A DNA stretch of 64,000 nt from DASZQY01 sp036511595 (GCA_036511595.1 DATCBY010000051.1:1-64000), one strand, 5' to 3'; shown: positions 15,531-24,768, counted from the stretch's first letter. Made by a program: numbers and translations. Notes: generated from the sequence alone by a model not told the origin.

Positions 15531-16338
15531 CGGCGGCGACAAGATCATACCGTTTGCGGTCTCATCGGTGCAACCCGGCGGAAAACCTCGCATCTGTTCC
15601 AACCTTGTGGACTCAGCCGAGCGCGATTCGGGTTGACTTGCCGAAAAGCGATCATATTTCTTGGCTGCTCATTGAGAGCGGCCTCGCCATTTGGGGCTAA
15701 CAGTTAAGAGAAACCAATTTCGCGCCTCAGGTATAGAGAGTTCTCGTCTTTTTGGTTGGTCGACGTTTTAGTCGCCGAACAAAGTGCCATTTTCCCGCAG
15801 CGCCTCCGAGGAGGGACGCGATGCTTTTAGATTTCTGCGCTGCTGTTTGGCCGCGACCCGGCGACGGCAAGCTAGCGCCCAATGCCTTTCGACCGTTTGG
15901 CTGCTTCGACCGCAACCAACGGCTTTTTCTGCCCTAAAAGGTGAGAATCCCGCCTACCAAATAGGCTAAATTTCGTGACCCCCGGAGATGACTCGCTCGT
16001 CAATTCCCTGAAATATTCCCTGCTAGCAGGGAATTTGCCCGCCTCGACGACCCCAGCCCAGGACATCTTGATGGGCGACCGCCGCGGCGGCATTTGCCAA
16101 ACGCCCGGAGCGCACCGGGTGCCAGCTGGTGGCCAGTCGAACTGCAGCATACAGGCGATTCAAAGTCCCAAGCGGAATCGCGCCGAGCGCGGATTGACGG
16201 AGTTGCAGTCTTCGCAAGTGGAACCGTTAGGGCCCCGACTGTGCAGGCAGGGATGAACCCTAAACTGCCGTAGGGGTTAGGACTATTTCAGTGATATTTC
16301 TTGTCCTAAGCGGCGAACAGATCGCGCGCACCTTCGTT
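15531..16338. other. Gene-free stretch before the FeuPQ-like operon
   Basis: I see no gene. Frames here are short and lack motifs. It contains the 16016-16033 palindrome and, near 16260-16310, AT-richer DNA that could hold the promoter of the following operon. This is the right-hand edge of the decayed accessory region. Confidence 0.5.
16016..16033. repeat. Perfect 18-bp palindrome TTCCCTGCTAGCAGGGAA
   Basis: The palindrome is followed by a flanking A:T pair (16015/16034), and a second partial copy, AATTCCCTG, lies just upstream at 16003-16011 or so. Repeats built on TTCCCTG...CAGGGAA are, as far as I recall, scattered through rhizobial genomes. It could be a REP-like element or a transposon relic. 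Confidence 0.5.
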
Positions 16339-16369
16339 GGGCAGGTGCCCGGACTGAGCCAAGGCTCAG
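16339..16369. promoter_or_regulatory. Two adjacent palindromes upstream of the PepSY/FeuPQ-like operon
   Basis: GGGCA-GG-TGCCC (16339-16350) and CTGAGCC-AA-GGCTCAG (16354-16369) lie 43-73 bp before the first gene. They may be operator half-sites for an autoregulated OmpR-type regulator or a leader hairpin. No T-run follows, so they are not a terminator. Confidence 0.4.
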
Positions 16370-16411
16370 GCATTCAGCGCGTGTTCATGTTATGACGCCT
16401 ATGGGACGAGG

Positions 16412-16774
16412 ATGTTTCATCACGCCTTTTCGGCAGTCATCCTGAGCGCCGGGATCATCCTGCGCGCCGGCCCCTTGCCGTTTGGCCTGGAACCGCGCCA
16501 GTACGTTCCTCCTCCAGCGGAATTCGTCGCCCCTCCCAGCGTTGGCGGCGGGTGTCTGTCGCCCGGCGAAGCCCGTGCCGCGGTGCAGAGCGGGCAGGTG
16601 GTGCCGCTGTCCAGCGTTCTTGGCCAGATCAGGCAGGCCGCCGGAGGCCAGATCGTTTCCACGCCCACACTCTGCAACATGGGCGGCCGGCTCATCTATT
16701 CCCTCGATGTGCTGTCGGCTGGCGCGATCACGCACATGCAGGTTGACGCCCGGACCGGCAGAATCGGTCCCTGA
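16412..16774 (+). CDS. PepSY-like periplasmic protein preceding a two-component system
   Basis: The product is 120 residues. The first 20 residues are a weak signal sequence or anchor (FSAVILSAGIILRAGPL). A Pro-rich spacer follows, then a single PepSY-like unit with two cysteines: CLSPGEARAAVQSGQVVPLSSVLGQIRQAAG and LIYSLDVLSAGAITHMQVDARTGRIG. Small PepSY proteins before OmpR/EnvZ-type pairs commonly modulate the sensor from the periplasm. In Sinorhizobium the FeuPQ pair is inhibited by the small periplasmic protein FeuN, so a FeuN-like job is a reasonable guess, although homology to FeuN is not shown here. The regulator starts 17 bp downstream, so the genes are co-transcribed. Confidence 0.75.
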   Translation: MFHHAFSAVILSAGIILRAGPLPFGLEPRQYVPPPAEFVAPPSVGGGCLSPGEARAAVQSGQVVPLSSVLGQIRQAAGGQIVSTPTLCNMGGRLIYSLDVLSAGAITHMQVDARTGRIGP

Positions 16775-16791
16775 AAGAAGCGGAGGAGCCC

Positions 16792-17466
16792 GTGCGGGTT
16801 CTGGTGGTGGAAGACGACGCCGACCTCAATCGCCAGCTTGCCGAGGCGCTGCAGGGAGTCGGCTATGCGGTTGACACCGCCACGGACGGCGAACAGGGGC
16901 ACTTTCTCGGCGACACGGAGCCCTATGACCTGGTCGTGCTCGACATCGGGCTGCCGGTACTCGACGGCATCAGCGTGCTTGAGAAATGGCGCCGCAACGG
17001 GCGCATCATGCCCGTCCTCATTCTGACTGCCCGCGACCGATGGAGCGACAAGGTGCGGGGCATTGACGCCGGCGCCGACGACTATGTCGCCAAGCCCTTT
17101 CATATCGAGGAGGTGCTGGCCCGCGTCCGTGCGCTGGTGCGCCGCGCCGCCGGGCATGCGACCAACGAGATCGAGATTGGGCCGGTGCGTCTCGACAGCC
17201 GCGCCGGCAAGGTGACCGTCGACGGCAATCCGGTGAAGCTCACTTCGCACGAGTATCGCGTGCTCGAATACCTCATGCACCACCGCGATCGGGTCGTCTC
17301 CCGCACTGAGTTGATCGAGCATCTCTACGATCAGGACTTCGATCGCGACTCGAACACGATCGAGGTTTTCGTCGGCCGGCTGCGCAAGAAGATGTCGGCG
17401 GACATCATCGAGACAGTCCGCGGGCTTGGCTATCGCATCGTCGTTCCAGGCAATGCTGAAAACTAA
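16792..17466 (+). CDS. feuP: OmpR-family response regulator, FeuP-like
   Basis: The product is 224 residues, a receiver (1-118) plus a winged-helix DNA-binding domain (about 128-222). Phosphoacceptor Asp51 is in VVLDIGLP, switch Thr79 in LTARDRWSDKV and Lys101 in VAKPF. The DNA-binding half has LTSHEYRVLEYLMHH, SNTIEVFVGRLRKK and the final TVRGLGYR. Runs such as HFLGDTEPYDLVVLDIGLP and LYDQDFDRDSNTIEVFVGRLRKKM agree with rhizobial FeuP as I remember it. FeuP controls envelope and cyclic-glucan export functions in rhizobia. The start is GTG with GGAGGAGCCC before it. The gene overlaps the kinase start by 14 bp. Confidence 0.88.
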   Translation: MRVLVVEDDADLNRQLAEALQGVGYAVDTATDGEQGHFLGDTEPYDLVVLDIGLPVLDGISVLEKWRRNGRIMPVLILTARDRWSDKVRGIDAGADDYVAKPFHIEEVLARVRALVRRAAGHATNEIEIGPVRLDSRAGKVTVDGNPVKLTSHEYRVLEYLMHHRDRVVSRTELIEHLYDQDFDRDSNTIEVFVGRLRKKMSADIIETVRGLGYRIVVPGNAEN

Positions 17467-18826
17467 CTCGCTCGCCTTCCGCCTCATCGCCGCCGCATCG
17501 CTGTGGAGCGCGCTCGCGCTCATCGCCGCCGGTGTCATCCTCTCCACGCTCTATCGTCACAACGCCGAGGACGCCTTCGACGACCGCATGGGCGTCTACC
17601 TGAAGACGCTGATCGGCAATATCGCCGCGCAGGACCCGGCCGCCCCCCTGATCGACACCGGCAATCTCGGCGAGCAGCGCTTTGAGCTGCCGTATTCGGG
17701 CTGGTACTGGCAAGTGCGTCAGGCCGGCGACGGGGCGGTGGTCATTGCCTCACGCTCGCTATTCTCCGACGTGCTCGATATCGGCAAGGCAAACGGGCGC
17801 GATGTCGACGACGGCGTCACCTCGGGCAATCTCGTCGGCCCCGACCACCAATCGCTGCGCGTCCTCAACCAGACCGTCACCTTCGATCCGACGCGCAAGC
17901 TCGACGTACTGGTCGCGGGCGATGCCGGCGACATGGAAAGCCAAATCGCCAATTTCGATACCAGCGTCGCGATCACGCTGGCGGTCTTTGGCGTGGGCCT
18001 CGTTCTGGCGACGTTTTTTCAGATCCGGTGGGGACTGCGTCCGCTCGATCGCGCCCGACGCAGCCTCGCCGATCTCAGAAGCGGCAAGCAGTCGCGCGTC
18101 GAGGAGAACCTGCCGGCGGAGATCGAGCCGCTGGTCAAGGAACTGAACGCGCTGCTCGACTCCAACCAGGAAATTATCGATCGCGCGCGGACCCAGGTGG
18201 GCAATCTCGCCCACGCGTTGAAGACGCCGCTCAGCGTCGTCATCAACGAGGCACGCGCGACGGGCGGACCGTTCGGTGTGAAGGTCGCCGAGCAGGGCGA
18301 GATCATGCGCCAGCAGGTCAATCACTACCTCGACCGCGCCCGCATCGCCGCGCAGGTCGACGTCATCGGCGTCATCACTGAGGTAAATCCGGCGATCGCG
18401 CGTCTGGTGCGGGCGATGAATCGTATCTACAGCGATCGCGGCCTCGCCGTCTCCGCCGAGGGGCCGGGCCTCGCCCGCTTCCGCGGGGAGCAGCAGGACC
18501 TGGAGGAGATCGTCGGCAATCTGGTCGATAATGCTTGCAAATGGGGGCGTAGCCGCGTGGCGGTGACCACGCAATACGCGGCGCCCGAGGGTGGCGTCGG
18601 AGCGGGCCACCTTACCATCACCATCGACGACGACGGACCCGGACTCAGTCCCGCCGAGATGGAGCAGGCAGCGGAGCGCGGCCGCCGCCTCGACGAATCG
18701 AAGCCCGGCTCCGGCCTCGGGCTCTCCATCGTCACTGACCTGGTGGCGCTCTACCGGGGCACTTTTCGCCTCGACCGCTCGCCGCTCGGTGGCCTGCGCG
18801 CCGCGGTCGACCTGCCGGCGGCGTGA
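17453..18826 (+). CDS. feuQ: Sensor histidine kinase, FeuQ-like
   Basis: From ATG 17453 the product has 457 residues. TM1 is at 9-31, a periplasmic sensing domain at about 32-168, TM2 at 171-189 and a HAMP linker follows (RPLDRARRSLADLRSGK). The phosphoacceptor is His254 in GNLAHALKTPLSVVINEA, a variant H-box that is characteristic of PhoQ/FeuQ-type kinases. The ATPase domain has GNLVDNACKWG, DDDGPGL and GSGLGLSIV. It should autophosphorylate and then phosphorylate the adjacent FeuP-like regulator. Translational coupling is suggested by the 14-bp overlap. The signal sensed is not evident; the preceding PepSY-like protein may gate it. Confidence 0.88.
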   Translation: MLKTNSLAFRLIAAASLWSALALIAAGVILSTLYRHNAEDAFDDRMGVYLKTLIGNIAAQDPAAPLIDTGNLGEQRFELPYSGWYWQVRQAGDGAVVIASRSLFSDVLDIGKANGRDVDDGVTSGNLVGPDHQSLRVLNQTVTFDPTRKLDVLVAGDAGDMESQIANFDTSVAITLAVFGVGLVLATFFQIRWGLRPLDRARRSLADLRSGKQSRVEENLPAEIEPLVKELNALLDSNQEIIDRARTQVGNLAHALKTPLSVVINEARATGGPFGVKVAEQGEIMRQQVNHYLDRARIAAQVDVIGVITEVNPAIARLVRAMNRIYSDRGLAVSAEGPGLARFRGEQQDLEEIVGNLVDNACKWGRSRVAVTTQYAAPEGGVGAGHLTITIDDDGPGLSPAEMEQAAERGRRLDESKPGSGLGLSIVTDLVALYRGTFRLDRSPLGGLRAAVDLPAA

Positions 18827-18922
18827 ATTCCCCAATCGCGCCATTGCCTTCCCCCAATTCGCGATACTATGTCTTTTGGCAACGGCTAGCCGAGGAGGCT
18901 AGACCCGTGCCCGGATATCGCG

Positions 18923-20029
18923 ATGGTCCTCTGGATTGCCATGGCGGCGCTTGCCGCCGCGGTCTGTCTTCCCCTGCTGATGGCGCTGAGCCGTCCGCCG
19001 CGCGCGGCCCATGCCGCGGCCGGAGGGGCGATGGCGATCTACCGCGATCAGCTCGACGAACTCGACCGCGACGTTGCCCGCGGCATCGTCGCCGGCAGCG
19101 AGGCAGGCGCCGCGCGCACCGAGATCGCGCGCCGGCTTATCCGTGAAGGTGAAGCGCCGTCCCCCGAGGCAAGACCCGACGAGCGACTAAGCAAGGCGGC
19201 AGTGGTGGCGATCGTCGCCATGCCGGTTGCCGCGCTGGGGCTCTATCTGCTGATCGGCTCGCCCACAGACCCGGATCAGCCGCTGGCCTCCCGGCCTGAC
19301 GCTCTTGCCCGCAAAGAAATCACCCAACTGGTCGCCACAGTCGAGGCGCATCTCGCTGCCGCTCCCGGGGACGGCAAGGGCTGGGAGGTGCTGGCGCCCG
19401 TCTACGAGCGGCTCGGGCGCGACTCCGACGCGGTCAACGCCTACACCCGGACGATCGAACTCCTTGGACCGACGGCCACGCGCGAGGCCGATCTGGGAGA
19501 GGCGCTCATGCATGCCAATCAGGGCGCCGTGACGCCCGAGGCGCATGCGGCTTTCGAGCGGGCGCGTCAGCTTGATCCTTCCGATCCGCGCGCGGCGTTC
19601 TATATCGCCGTCGAACTCGGCCAGAATGGCAAGACGACCGAGGCACGAACGGCCTGGCAGGCGTTGCTCGCCAACGCGCCCGCGGATGCCGCCTGGGCCC
19701 CCGCCGCCCGCCAGCAACTGGCGGCGCTCGATACGCCGGCGCCCGGGCCGAGCGCCGGCGACGTCACCGCGGCCGCCAGCATGGCCCCTGCCGATCGCAC
19801 CAGAATGATCGAAGGCATGGTTGCCTCGCTCGCCGAGCGGCTGAAGACGCAACCCGACGATGCCGACGGCTGGACACGTCTGATCCGTTCCTATGTCGTC
19901 CTTGGCCGCGCGGTTGATGCCGGCGCGGCGCTTACCGGTGCGCGCGCCGCCCTTGCCGGTGACGCCGCCAAGCTGGCGGCCGTCGATGCCGCCGCCGCAG
20001 AGCTTGGCCTCGCGCGAGACACTCCATGA
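18923..20029 (+). CDS. ccmI: Cytochrome c maturation protein CcmI (CycH)
   Basis: The product is 368 residues. The N-terminal membrane helix (VLWIAMAALAAAVCLPLLMAL) and the cytosolic loop YRDQLDELDRDVARGIVAGSEA..ARTEIARRLI are diagnostic for CcmI, followed by a second helix (VVAIVAMPVAALGLYLLIGSP). The periplasmic part has TPR-like repeats, such as GKGWEVLAPVYERLGRDSDAVNAYTRTIEL and a second GWTRLIRSYVVLGR unit. CcmI is the apocytochrome c chaperone that presents the CXXCH motif to the CcmF/CcmH heme lyase. The ribosome binding site is weak: GAGGAGG is 23 bases upstream. ccmE starts within its stop codon (ATGA). Confidence 0.95.
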   Translation: MVLWIAMAALAAAVCLPLLMALSRPPRAAHAAAGGAMAIYRDQLDELDRDVARGIVAGSEAGAARTEIARRLIREGEAPSPEARPDERLSKAAVVAIVAMPVAALGLYLLIGSPTDPDQPLASRPDALARKEITQLVATVEAHLAAAPGDGKGWEVLAPVYERLGRDSDAVNAYTRTIELLGPTATREADLGEALMHANQGAVTPEAHAAFERARQLDPSDPRAAFYIAVELGQNGKTTEARTAWQALLANAPADAAWAPAARQQLAALDTPAPGPSAGDVTAAASMAPADRTRMIEGMVASLAERLKTQPDDADGWTRLIRSYVVLGRAVDAGAALTGARAALAGDAAKLAAVDAAAAELGLARDTP

Positions 20030-20511
20030 CGCGCCGGCAGCGCCGCCTGGCACTGATCGGCACCGCCGGCGCCGTTCTTGTCGTCGCAGCGGGGCTGGTG
20101 CTCTACGCGCTGTCCGACAGGATCGTTTTCTTCAATTCGCCGAGCGATGTCGTCGCCAATCAGGTCGTACCCGGCAGCCGCATCCGGCTGGGCGGGTTGG
20201 TTGTCACCGGCAGTCTCGTCAAATCGGGTGACGGCCAGGTTCGTTTCGCCATCACGGACGGCAAGGCCTCGATCCCGGTCAGTTACCAGGGCATTCTCCC
20301 CGATCTCTTCCGCGAGGGCCAGGGCGTGGTGGCGGAGGGCGTGCTCGGAGAAGGCAATTCCTTCGCCGCCGACACCGTGCTCGCCAAGCACGACGAGCGC
20401 TACATGCCGCCGGAGGTGGTCAAGGCGCTGAAGGCTTCCGGCCGCTGGCAGGAGACGGCGGGCAGCACCGGCGAGCCGACGCCGGGTGCCGCGAGCGGAG
20501 CGGCGCAATGA
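20026..20511 (+). CDS. ccmE: Cytochrome c maturation heme chaperone CcmE (CycJ)
   Basis: The product is 161 residues. A basic N-terminus and one membrane anchor (about 8-29) lead to a periplasmic OB-fold. DRIVFFNSPSDV, the RIRLGGLV strand, and LAKHDERYMPPEV are conserved; His122 is the residue that binds heme covalently and Tyr126 is the axial ligand. CcmE accepts heme from CcmC/CcmD and delivers it to the CcmF/CcmH/CcmI complex. Typical length. The gene overlaps both neighbours by four bases, so the operon is translationally coupled. ccmABCD and ccmG are not in this window. Confidence 0.97.
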   Translation: MTRRQRRLALIGTAGAVLVVAAGLVLYALSDRIVFFNSPSDVVANQVVPGSRIRLGGLVVTGSLVKSGDGQVRFAITDGKASIPVSYQGILPDLFREGQGVVAEGVLGEGNSFAADTVLAKHDERYMPPEVVKALKASGRWQETAGSTGEPTPGAASGAAQ

Positions 20512-22490
20512 TTGCCGAACTCGGTCATTTCGCGCTCGTGCTGGCCTTTGGCGTGGCGCTCATCCAGTCGACCGCGCCCTTCTTCGGTGCGCGGCGTGAC
20601 GATGCCCGCCTCATGGCAACGGCGACGCCGGCGGCACTGACCCAGTTCCTGCTGGTCGGACTTTCCTTCGCGGCGTTGGTGCACGCCTACATCGTCTCCG
20701 ACTTCTCTCTCCTGAATGTCGTCGAGAACTCGCACTCCTCCAAGCCGCTCCTCTACAAGATCACCGGCGTGTGGGGGAACCATGAGGGCTCGATGCTCCT
20801 CTGGGTTCTCATTCTTGCGCTCTTCGGTGCGCTGGTCGCCGCCTTCGGGACGAACCTGCCCGACAGGCTGAAGGCCCTTGTCCTCGCCGTCCAGGGGTGG
20901 ATTTCCGCGGCCTTTCTCCTCTTCATCCTCACTACCTCCAATCCGTTCGCGCGCATCGATCCGCCGCCCCTGGAGGGTCAGGATCTCAATCCGGTGCTGC
21001 AGGACATCGGGCTCGCAATCCATCCGCCGCTTCTCTACCTCGGCTATGTCGGCTGCTCGATCGCGTTTGCGTTCGCCGTGGCGGCGCTGATCGAGGGCCG
21101 CATCGACGCGGCGTGGGCGCGCTGGGCGCGCCCGTGGACGCTGGCCGCCTGGATGTTCCTCACCGTCGGCATCGCCATGGGCTCGTACTGGGCCTACTAC
21201 GAACTGGGCTGGGGCGGCTTCTGGTTCTGGGACCCGGTCGAAAACGCCTCGCTCATGCCGTGGATGGCCGCGACCGCGCTCCTTCATTCGGCAGTCGTGA
21301 TGGAGAAACGCGACGCGCTGAAAATATGGACGGTGCTGCTTGCCATCCTTGCCTTCAGCCTGAGCCTTGTCGGTACGTTCCTGGTGCGCTCCGGCGTGCT
21401 CACCTCGGTGCATGCGTTCGCCTCGGACCCGACGCGCGGCATCTTCATTCTGGCCATCCTCTGCGTCTTCATCGGCGGGGCGCTGACGCTTTTCGCGATG
21501 CGCGCAGGAACGCTGGCGCCCGGCGGCGTCTTCGCGCCCATCAGCCGGGAAGGGGCGCTTGTCCTCAACAACATCTTCATCTCCGCCGCGCTGGCCACCG
21601 TCGTCATCGGGACGCTCTATCCGCTGGCGCTGCAGGCATTGACCGGCACGGTCATTTCGGTCGGCGCGCCGTTCTTCAACCTGACATTCGTCCCGCTGGT
21701 GGCGCCACTGCTTTTCCTCGTGCCGTTCGGACCGCTGCTCGCGTGGAAGCGCGGCGACCTCAAGGCCGCGACCGAACGCCTGATGCTCGCCTTCGGTTTA
21801 GCCATCGCGGGAGCAATTGTTGCCGCCGCGCTTGGCGGCATGACGTCGGCTCTGGCGCTGTTCGGTGTATGGCTGGGCGTATGGCTGATCGCCGGCGCGC
21901 TCTCCGAGCTTGCCGCGCGCATCAGGCTCGGCGGCGTGCCGCTCGGCGACAGTCTGCGCCGCGCCGCGGGCCTGCCACGCTCCGCTTTCGGAACGACGCT
22001 GGCCCACGCCGGCGTCGGCGTAACGGTGCTCGGCGTCGTCGTTGCCACGACCTGGTCGAGCGAGGCGATCCGCTCGATGAAGCCCGGCGATAGCGTCGAT
22101 CTTTCCGGATACACGGTCACGCTCGACGGTTACGCCCGTAGCGCCGAGGAAAACTTCGACGAAACCCGCGTGCAGTTCTCCGTCCGCCAGGGCGGGGCGT
22201 TGGTGGCGACCATGACGCCGACCAAGCGGACCTTCGCCGAGCGCCAGGCGACGACTACCGAGGTGGCGCTGAAAACCACGGCTTTCTCCCAGCTCTACAT
22301 CTCGCTCGGCGATATCGCTGCCGACGGCACCACGACGGTGCGCCTCTACTGGAAGCCGCTGGTAACGCTGATCTGGCTGGGAGCCGTCATAATGGCGCTC
22401 GGAGGACTGTTGTCGCTCAGCGACCGGCGGCTCCGGGTGGGGGCGCCGCGTCCGGCCCGGCCGCGGACAAACGCCGTGCCGGCCGAATGA
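20508..22490 (+). CDS. ccmF: Cytochrome c-type biogenesis protein CcmF (CycK)
   Basis: The product is 660 residues, with many membrane segments and the tryptophan-rich WWD motif GWGGFWFWDPVENASLMPW near residue 230, which faces the periplasm and contacts heme. Other landmarks are GVWGNHEGSMLLW and VGTFLVRSGVLTSVHAFASDP, plus a large periplasmic loop near the C-terminus before the last helix. CcmF is the integral-membrane subunit of the heme ligation complex and carries its own heme b. The full family length is present. Overlaps ccmE and ccmH by four bases each. Confidence 0.97.
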   Translation: MIAELGHFALVLAFGVALIQSTAPFFGARRDDARLMATATPAALTQFLLVGLSFAALVHAYIVSDFSLLNVVENSHSSKPLLYKITGVWGNHEGSMLLWVLILALFGALVAAFGTNLPDRLKALVLAVQGWISAAFLLFILTTSNPFARIDPPPLEGQDLNPVLQDIGLAIHPPLLYLGYVGCSIAFAFAVAALIEGRIDAAWARWARPWTLAAWMFLTVGIAMGSYWAYYELGWGGFWFWDPVENASLMPWMAATALLHSAVVMEKRDALKIWTVLLAILAFSLSLVGTFLVRSGVLTSVHAFASDPTRGIFILAILCVFIGGALTLFAMRAGTLAPGGVFAPISREGALVLNNIFISAALATVVIGTLYPLALQALTGTVISVGAPFFNLTFVPLVAPLLFLVPFGPLLAWKRGDLKAATERLMLAFGLAIAGAIVAAALGGMTSALALFGVWLGVWLIAGALSELAARIRLGGVPLGDSLRRAAGLPRSAFGTTLAHAGVGVTVLGVVVATTWSSEAIRSMKPGDSVDLSGYTVTLDGYARSAEENFDETRVQFSVRQGGALVATMTPTKRTFAERQATTTEVALKTTAFSQLYISLGDIAADGTTTVRLYWKPLVTLIWLGAVIMALGGLLSLSDRRLRVGAPRPARPRTNAVPAE

Positions 22491-23071
22491 GCGACCTCGC
22501 CCCGTCTTCCCGGCGAAAACACGTATCCCGCTGGTTTGGCGGTCGTTTTTTTCTCAGACTCCGGAATCCCGCCTTGCGCATCCACGAGCGTAGGGGGTGG
22601 GCCTCGGCGGTTTTCCTTCTCGCCACTTCCCTGTTGCTGGCGCCCGCCTATGCGGTTTTACCGCAGGAGATGCTCAAGAACCCGGCGCTGGAAGCGCGCG
22701 CGCGCGTACTATCGGAGGAGCTCCGCTGTCTCGTTTGCCAGAATCAGTCGATCGATGATTCGGAAGCTCCGCTCGCCGCCGATCTTCGCGTGCTCCTCCG
22801 CCAACGGTTGAGCGCCGGCGATACCGATCGGCAGGTCCTCGACTTTCTCGCCGCCCGGTATGGTGAGTTCATCCTCCTGAGGCCCCGGTTGAACTGGCAC
22901 ACGGCGCTTTTATGGGCGGCGCCGCCGGGGGTTCTCCTCATCGGTGCCGTGATTGCGGGTATAGGCTATCGCCGTCGCCGCCACGCGGTTCCTGCGCCGC
23001 TCACCGAGGCAGAAGAACAGGCCGTCCGCCGGCTGCTTTCCAACGATTCGCCCGACATTAAAGAATCTTAA
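22487..23071 (+). CDS. ccmH: Cytochrome c maturation protein CcmH (CycL)
   Basis: The product is 194 residues, about 40 more than usual because of a basic N-terminal extension before the signal anchor (WASAVFLLATSLLLAPAYA). The mature part has the LRCLVCQNQSI motif with Cys81 and Cys84, then the helical bundle ending FLAARYGEFILLRPR, and a C-terminal membrane helix (LLWAAPPGVLLIGAVIAGIGY). CcmH keeps the apocytochrome CXXCH thiols reduced and hands the apoprotein to CcmF. The nominal start overlaps ccmF by ATGA; a later in-frame start might be used. The order ccmI-E-F-H is the classical rhizobial cycHJKL operon. Confidence 0.96.
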   Translation: MSDLAPSSRRKHVSRWFGGRFFLRLRNPALRIHERRGWASAVFLLATSLLLAPAYAVLPQEMLKNPALEARARVLSEELRCLVCQNQSIDDSEAPLAADLRVLLRQRLSAGDTDRQVLDFLAARYGEFILLRPRLNWHTALLWAAPPGVLLIGAVIAGIGYRRRRHAVPAPLTEAEEQAVRRLLSNDSPDIKES

Positions 23072-23181
23072 TGAGGCTGACAGTGAAAGGTAATCTCCGC
23101 CCGCCCATATTCGGCGGCAACAGACGACGCCCGTTGGAATCAGGCGTCGGCTCGGCACCCAGAGAAGCTACGGAGAACCCC

Positions 23182-24711
23182 ATGAACAATCCAATCGACA
23201 ATCAGATCCCGTCGCAGAAGAAGCGCGGCGTGCGTGCCTACGCGCTTGCCGGTACGGCGCTGGCCCTCGTGCTCGGCGGCGCCGTTGTCGGCAGTTCGTT
23301 CGAATTCACCCGCGCGACGCCGGCATACGCCGACGCGGTGCAGGTTCAGAACGTCGGCCCGGCAAGCTTTGCCGACGTCGTCGACAAGGTTCGGCCGGCG
23401 GTGGTCAGCGTTCGGGTCAAGTCGATCGCCGAGGACGCCAGCGCCTCCGGCGACGATACGCCGTTCTTCGACTTTCCTCCTGGCACGCCGATGGAGCGCT
23501 TCTTCAAACAGTTCCGGCAGCAGAACCCGAAGGGCCAGCACGAGCAGGGGGCGCCCCAGATGAGCCTCGGCTCCGGTTTCTTCATTTCCGATGACGGCTA
23601 CGTCGTCACCAACAATCACGTCGTCGACAAGGAGCAGTCGGTCACCGTTGTCCTCGACGACGGCACCGAGCTTGACGCCAAGGTCATCGGCAAGGACGAG
23701 AAGACCGATCTCGCGCTGCTCAAAGTGGCGCCGAAGGCGGGTATGAAGTTCACCTACGTCCAGTTTGCCCAGACGGAGCCGCGCATCGGCGACTGGGTAG
23801 TGGCGGTCGGCAATCCGTTCGGCCTCGGCGGCACTGTGACCGCCGGCATCATCTCGGCACGCGGCCGTCAGATCGGCGCCGGTCCGTACGACGATTTCCT
23901 GCAGATCGATGCGGCCGTCAACAAGGGCAACTCCGGCGGTCCGACCTTCAACCCGAAGGGCGAGGTGGTCGGTATCAACACGGCGATCTTCTCCCCGTCG
24001 GGCGGCAGCGTTGGCATCGCCTTCGCGATTCCCGCTTCGGAGGCCTCCAAGATCATCACCGACATCAAGGATCACGGCACCGTCGTGCGTGGCTGGCTGG
24101 GCGTCGGTATCCAGTCGATCAATCGCGGCCTCGCCGATAGCATGAAGATGGACAGCGCAAGCGGCGCCCTGGTCCGCGACGTGCAGTCGGGCAGCCCGGC
24201 CGAGAAGGCCGGTTTCAAGTCCGGTGACGCGCTCATTGCGATCGACGGTAAGCCCGTAAAGGATGACCACGATCTCAGTGCGCAAATCGCCGACATGGAG
24301 CCCGGCAAGGCGATCAAGATCACCTACTGGCGCGATGGCGCAAGCCACGACGCCAGCGTGACCCTCGGCACCTATCCAACCGATGCGCAGCTCGCCGCCG
24401 CCGACAAGACGGCGCCGGCTCCCGCCGACAAGGGCACGGCTTCGTTGTCAGACTTCGGTCTGACGGTGCAGCCGACCGACGACGCCAGCGGCGTTGCCGT
24501 CAGCGACGTCGATCCGAACGGTCAGGCGGCCGAGGCCGGCATTCAGGCCGGCGACGTGATCCTCAGGGTAGGCAATGCCGACGTGAAGACGCCGTCGGAA
24601 GTGCAGAAGCAGGTTGCCGATGCCAAGGCCGCCGGTCTCAAGGCGGTTCGGCTGATGGTCAAGTCCGGCGACCAGACGCAGTTCGTCGCGCTGACCTTCG
24701 CCGCTTCCTGA
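23182..24711 (+). CDS. degP: DegP/HtrA-type periplasmic serine protease (Do family)
   Basis: The start is set at ATG 23182 (CGGAGAA nine bases upstream), giving 509 residues. Signal/anchor region about 17-50 (ALAGTALALVLGGAVVGSSF). Trypsin-like domain with the triad His146 (TNNHVVD), Asp176 (KTDLALLK) and Ser251 (GNSGGPTFN). PDZ1 is near 300-395 (WLGVGIQSI), PDZ2 near 420-505. It degrades or refolds damaged envelope proteins and is usually induced by envelope stress. It sits 110 bp after ccmH, as in other rhizobia, and ends at a strong terminator, so it may belong to the cyc transcript or have its own promoter in the gap. Confidence 0.94.
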   Translation: MNNPIDNQIPSQKKRGVRAYALAGTALALVLGGAVVGSSFEFTRATPAYADAVQVQNVGPASFADVVDKVRPAVVSVRVKSIAEDASASGDDTPFFDFPPGTPMERFFKQFRQQNPKGQHEQGAPQMSLGSGFFISDDGYVVTNNHVVDKEQSVTVVLDDGTELDAKVIGKDEKTDLALLKVAPKAGMKFTYVQFAQTEPRIGDWVVAVGNPFGLGGTVTAGIISARGRQIGAGPYDDFLQIDAAVNKGNSGGPTFNPKGEVVGINTAIFSPSGGSVGIAFAIPASEASKIITDIKDHGTVVRGWLGVGIQSINRGLADSMKMDSASGALVRDVQSGSPAEKAGFKSGDALIAIDGKPVKDDHDLSAQIADMEPGKAIKITYWRDGASHDASVTLGTYPTDAQLAAADKTAPAPADKGTASLSDFGLTVQPTDDASGVAVSDVDPNGQAAEAGIQAGDVILRVGNADVKTPSEVQKQVADAKAAGLKAVRLMVKSGDQTQFVALTFAAS

Positions 24712-24768
24712 GCCCCCCGCGAGCGGCGGAAGAGCTCGATCGTCGCCCCGAGACTTTCGCCAACGCGG

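Noticed and set aside
23125..23149. CGACGCC/GGCGTCG hairpin between ccmH and degP considered as a terminator
   Set aside because: No T-run follows. It may be a leader structure of degP but nothing more can be said.
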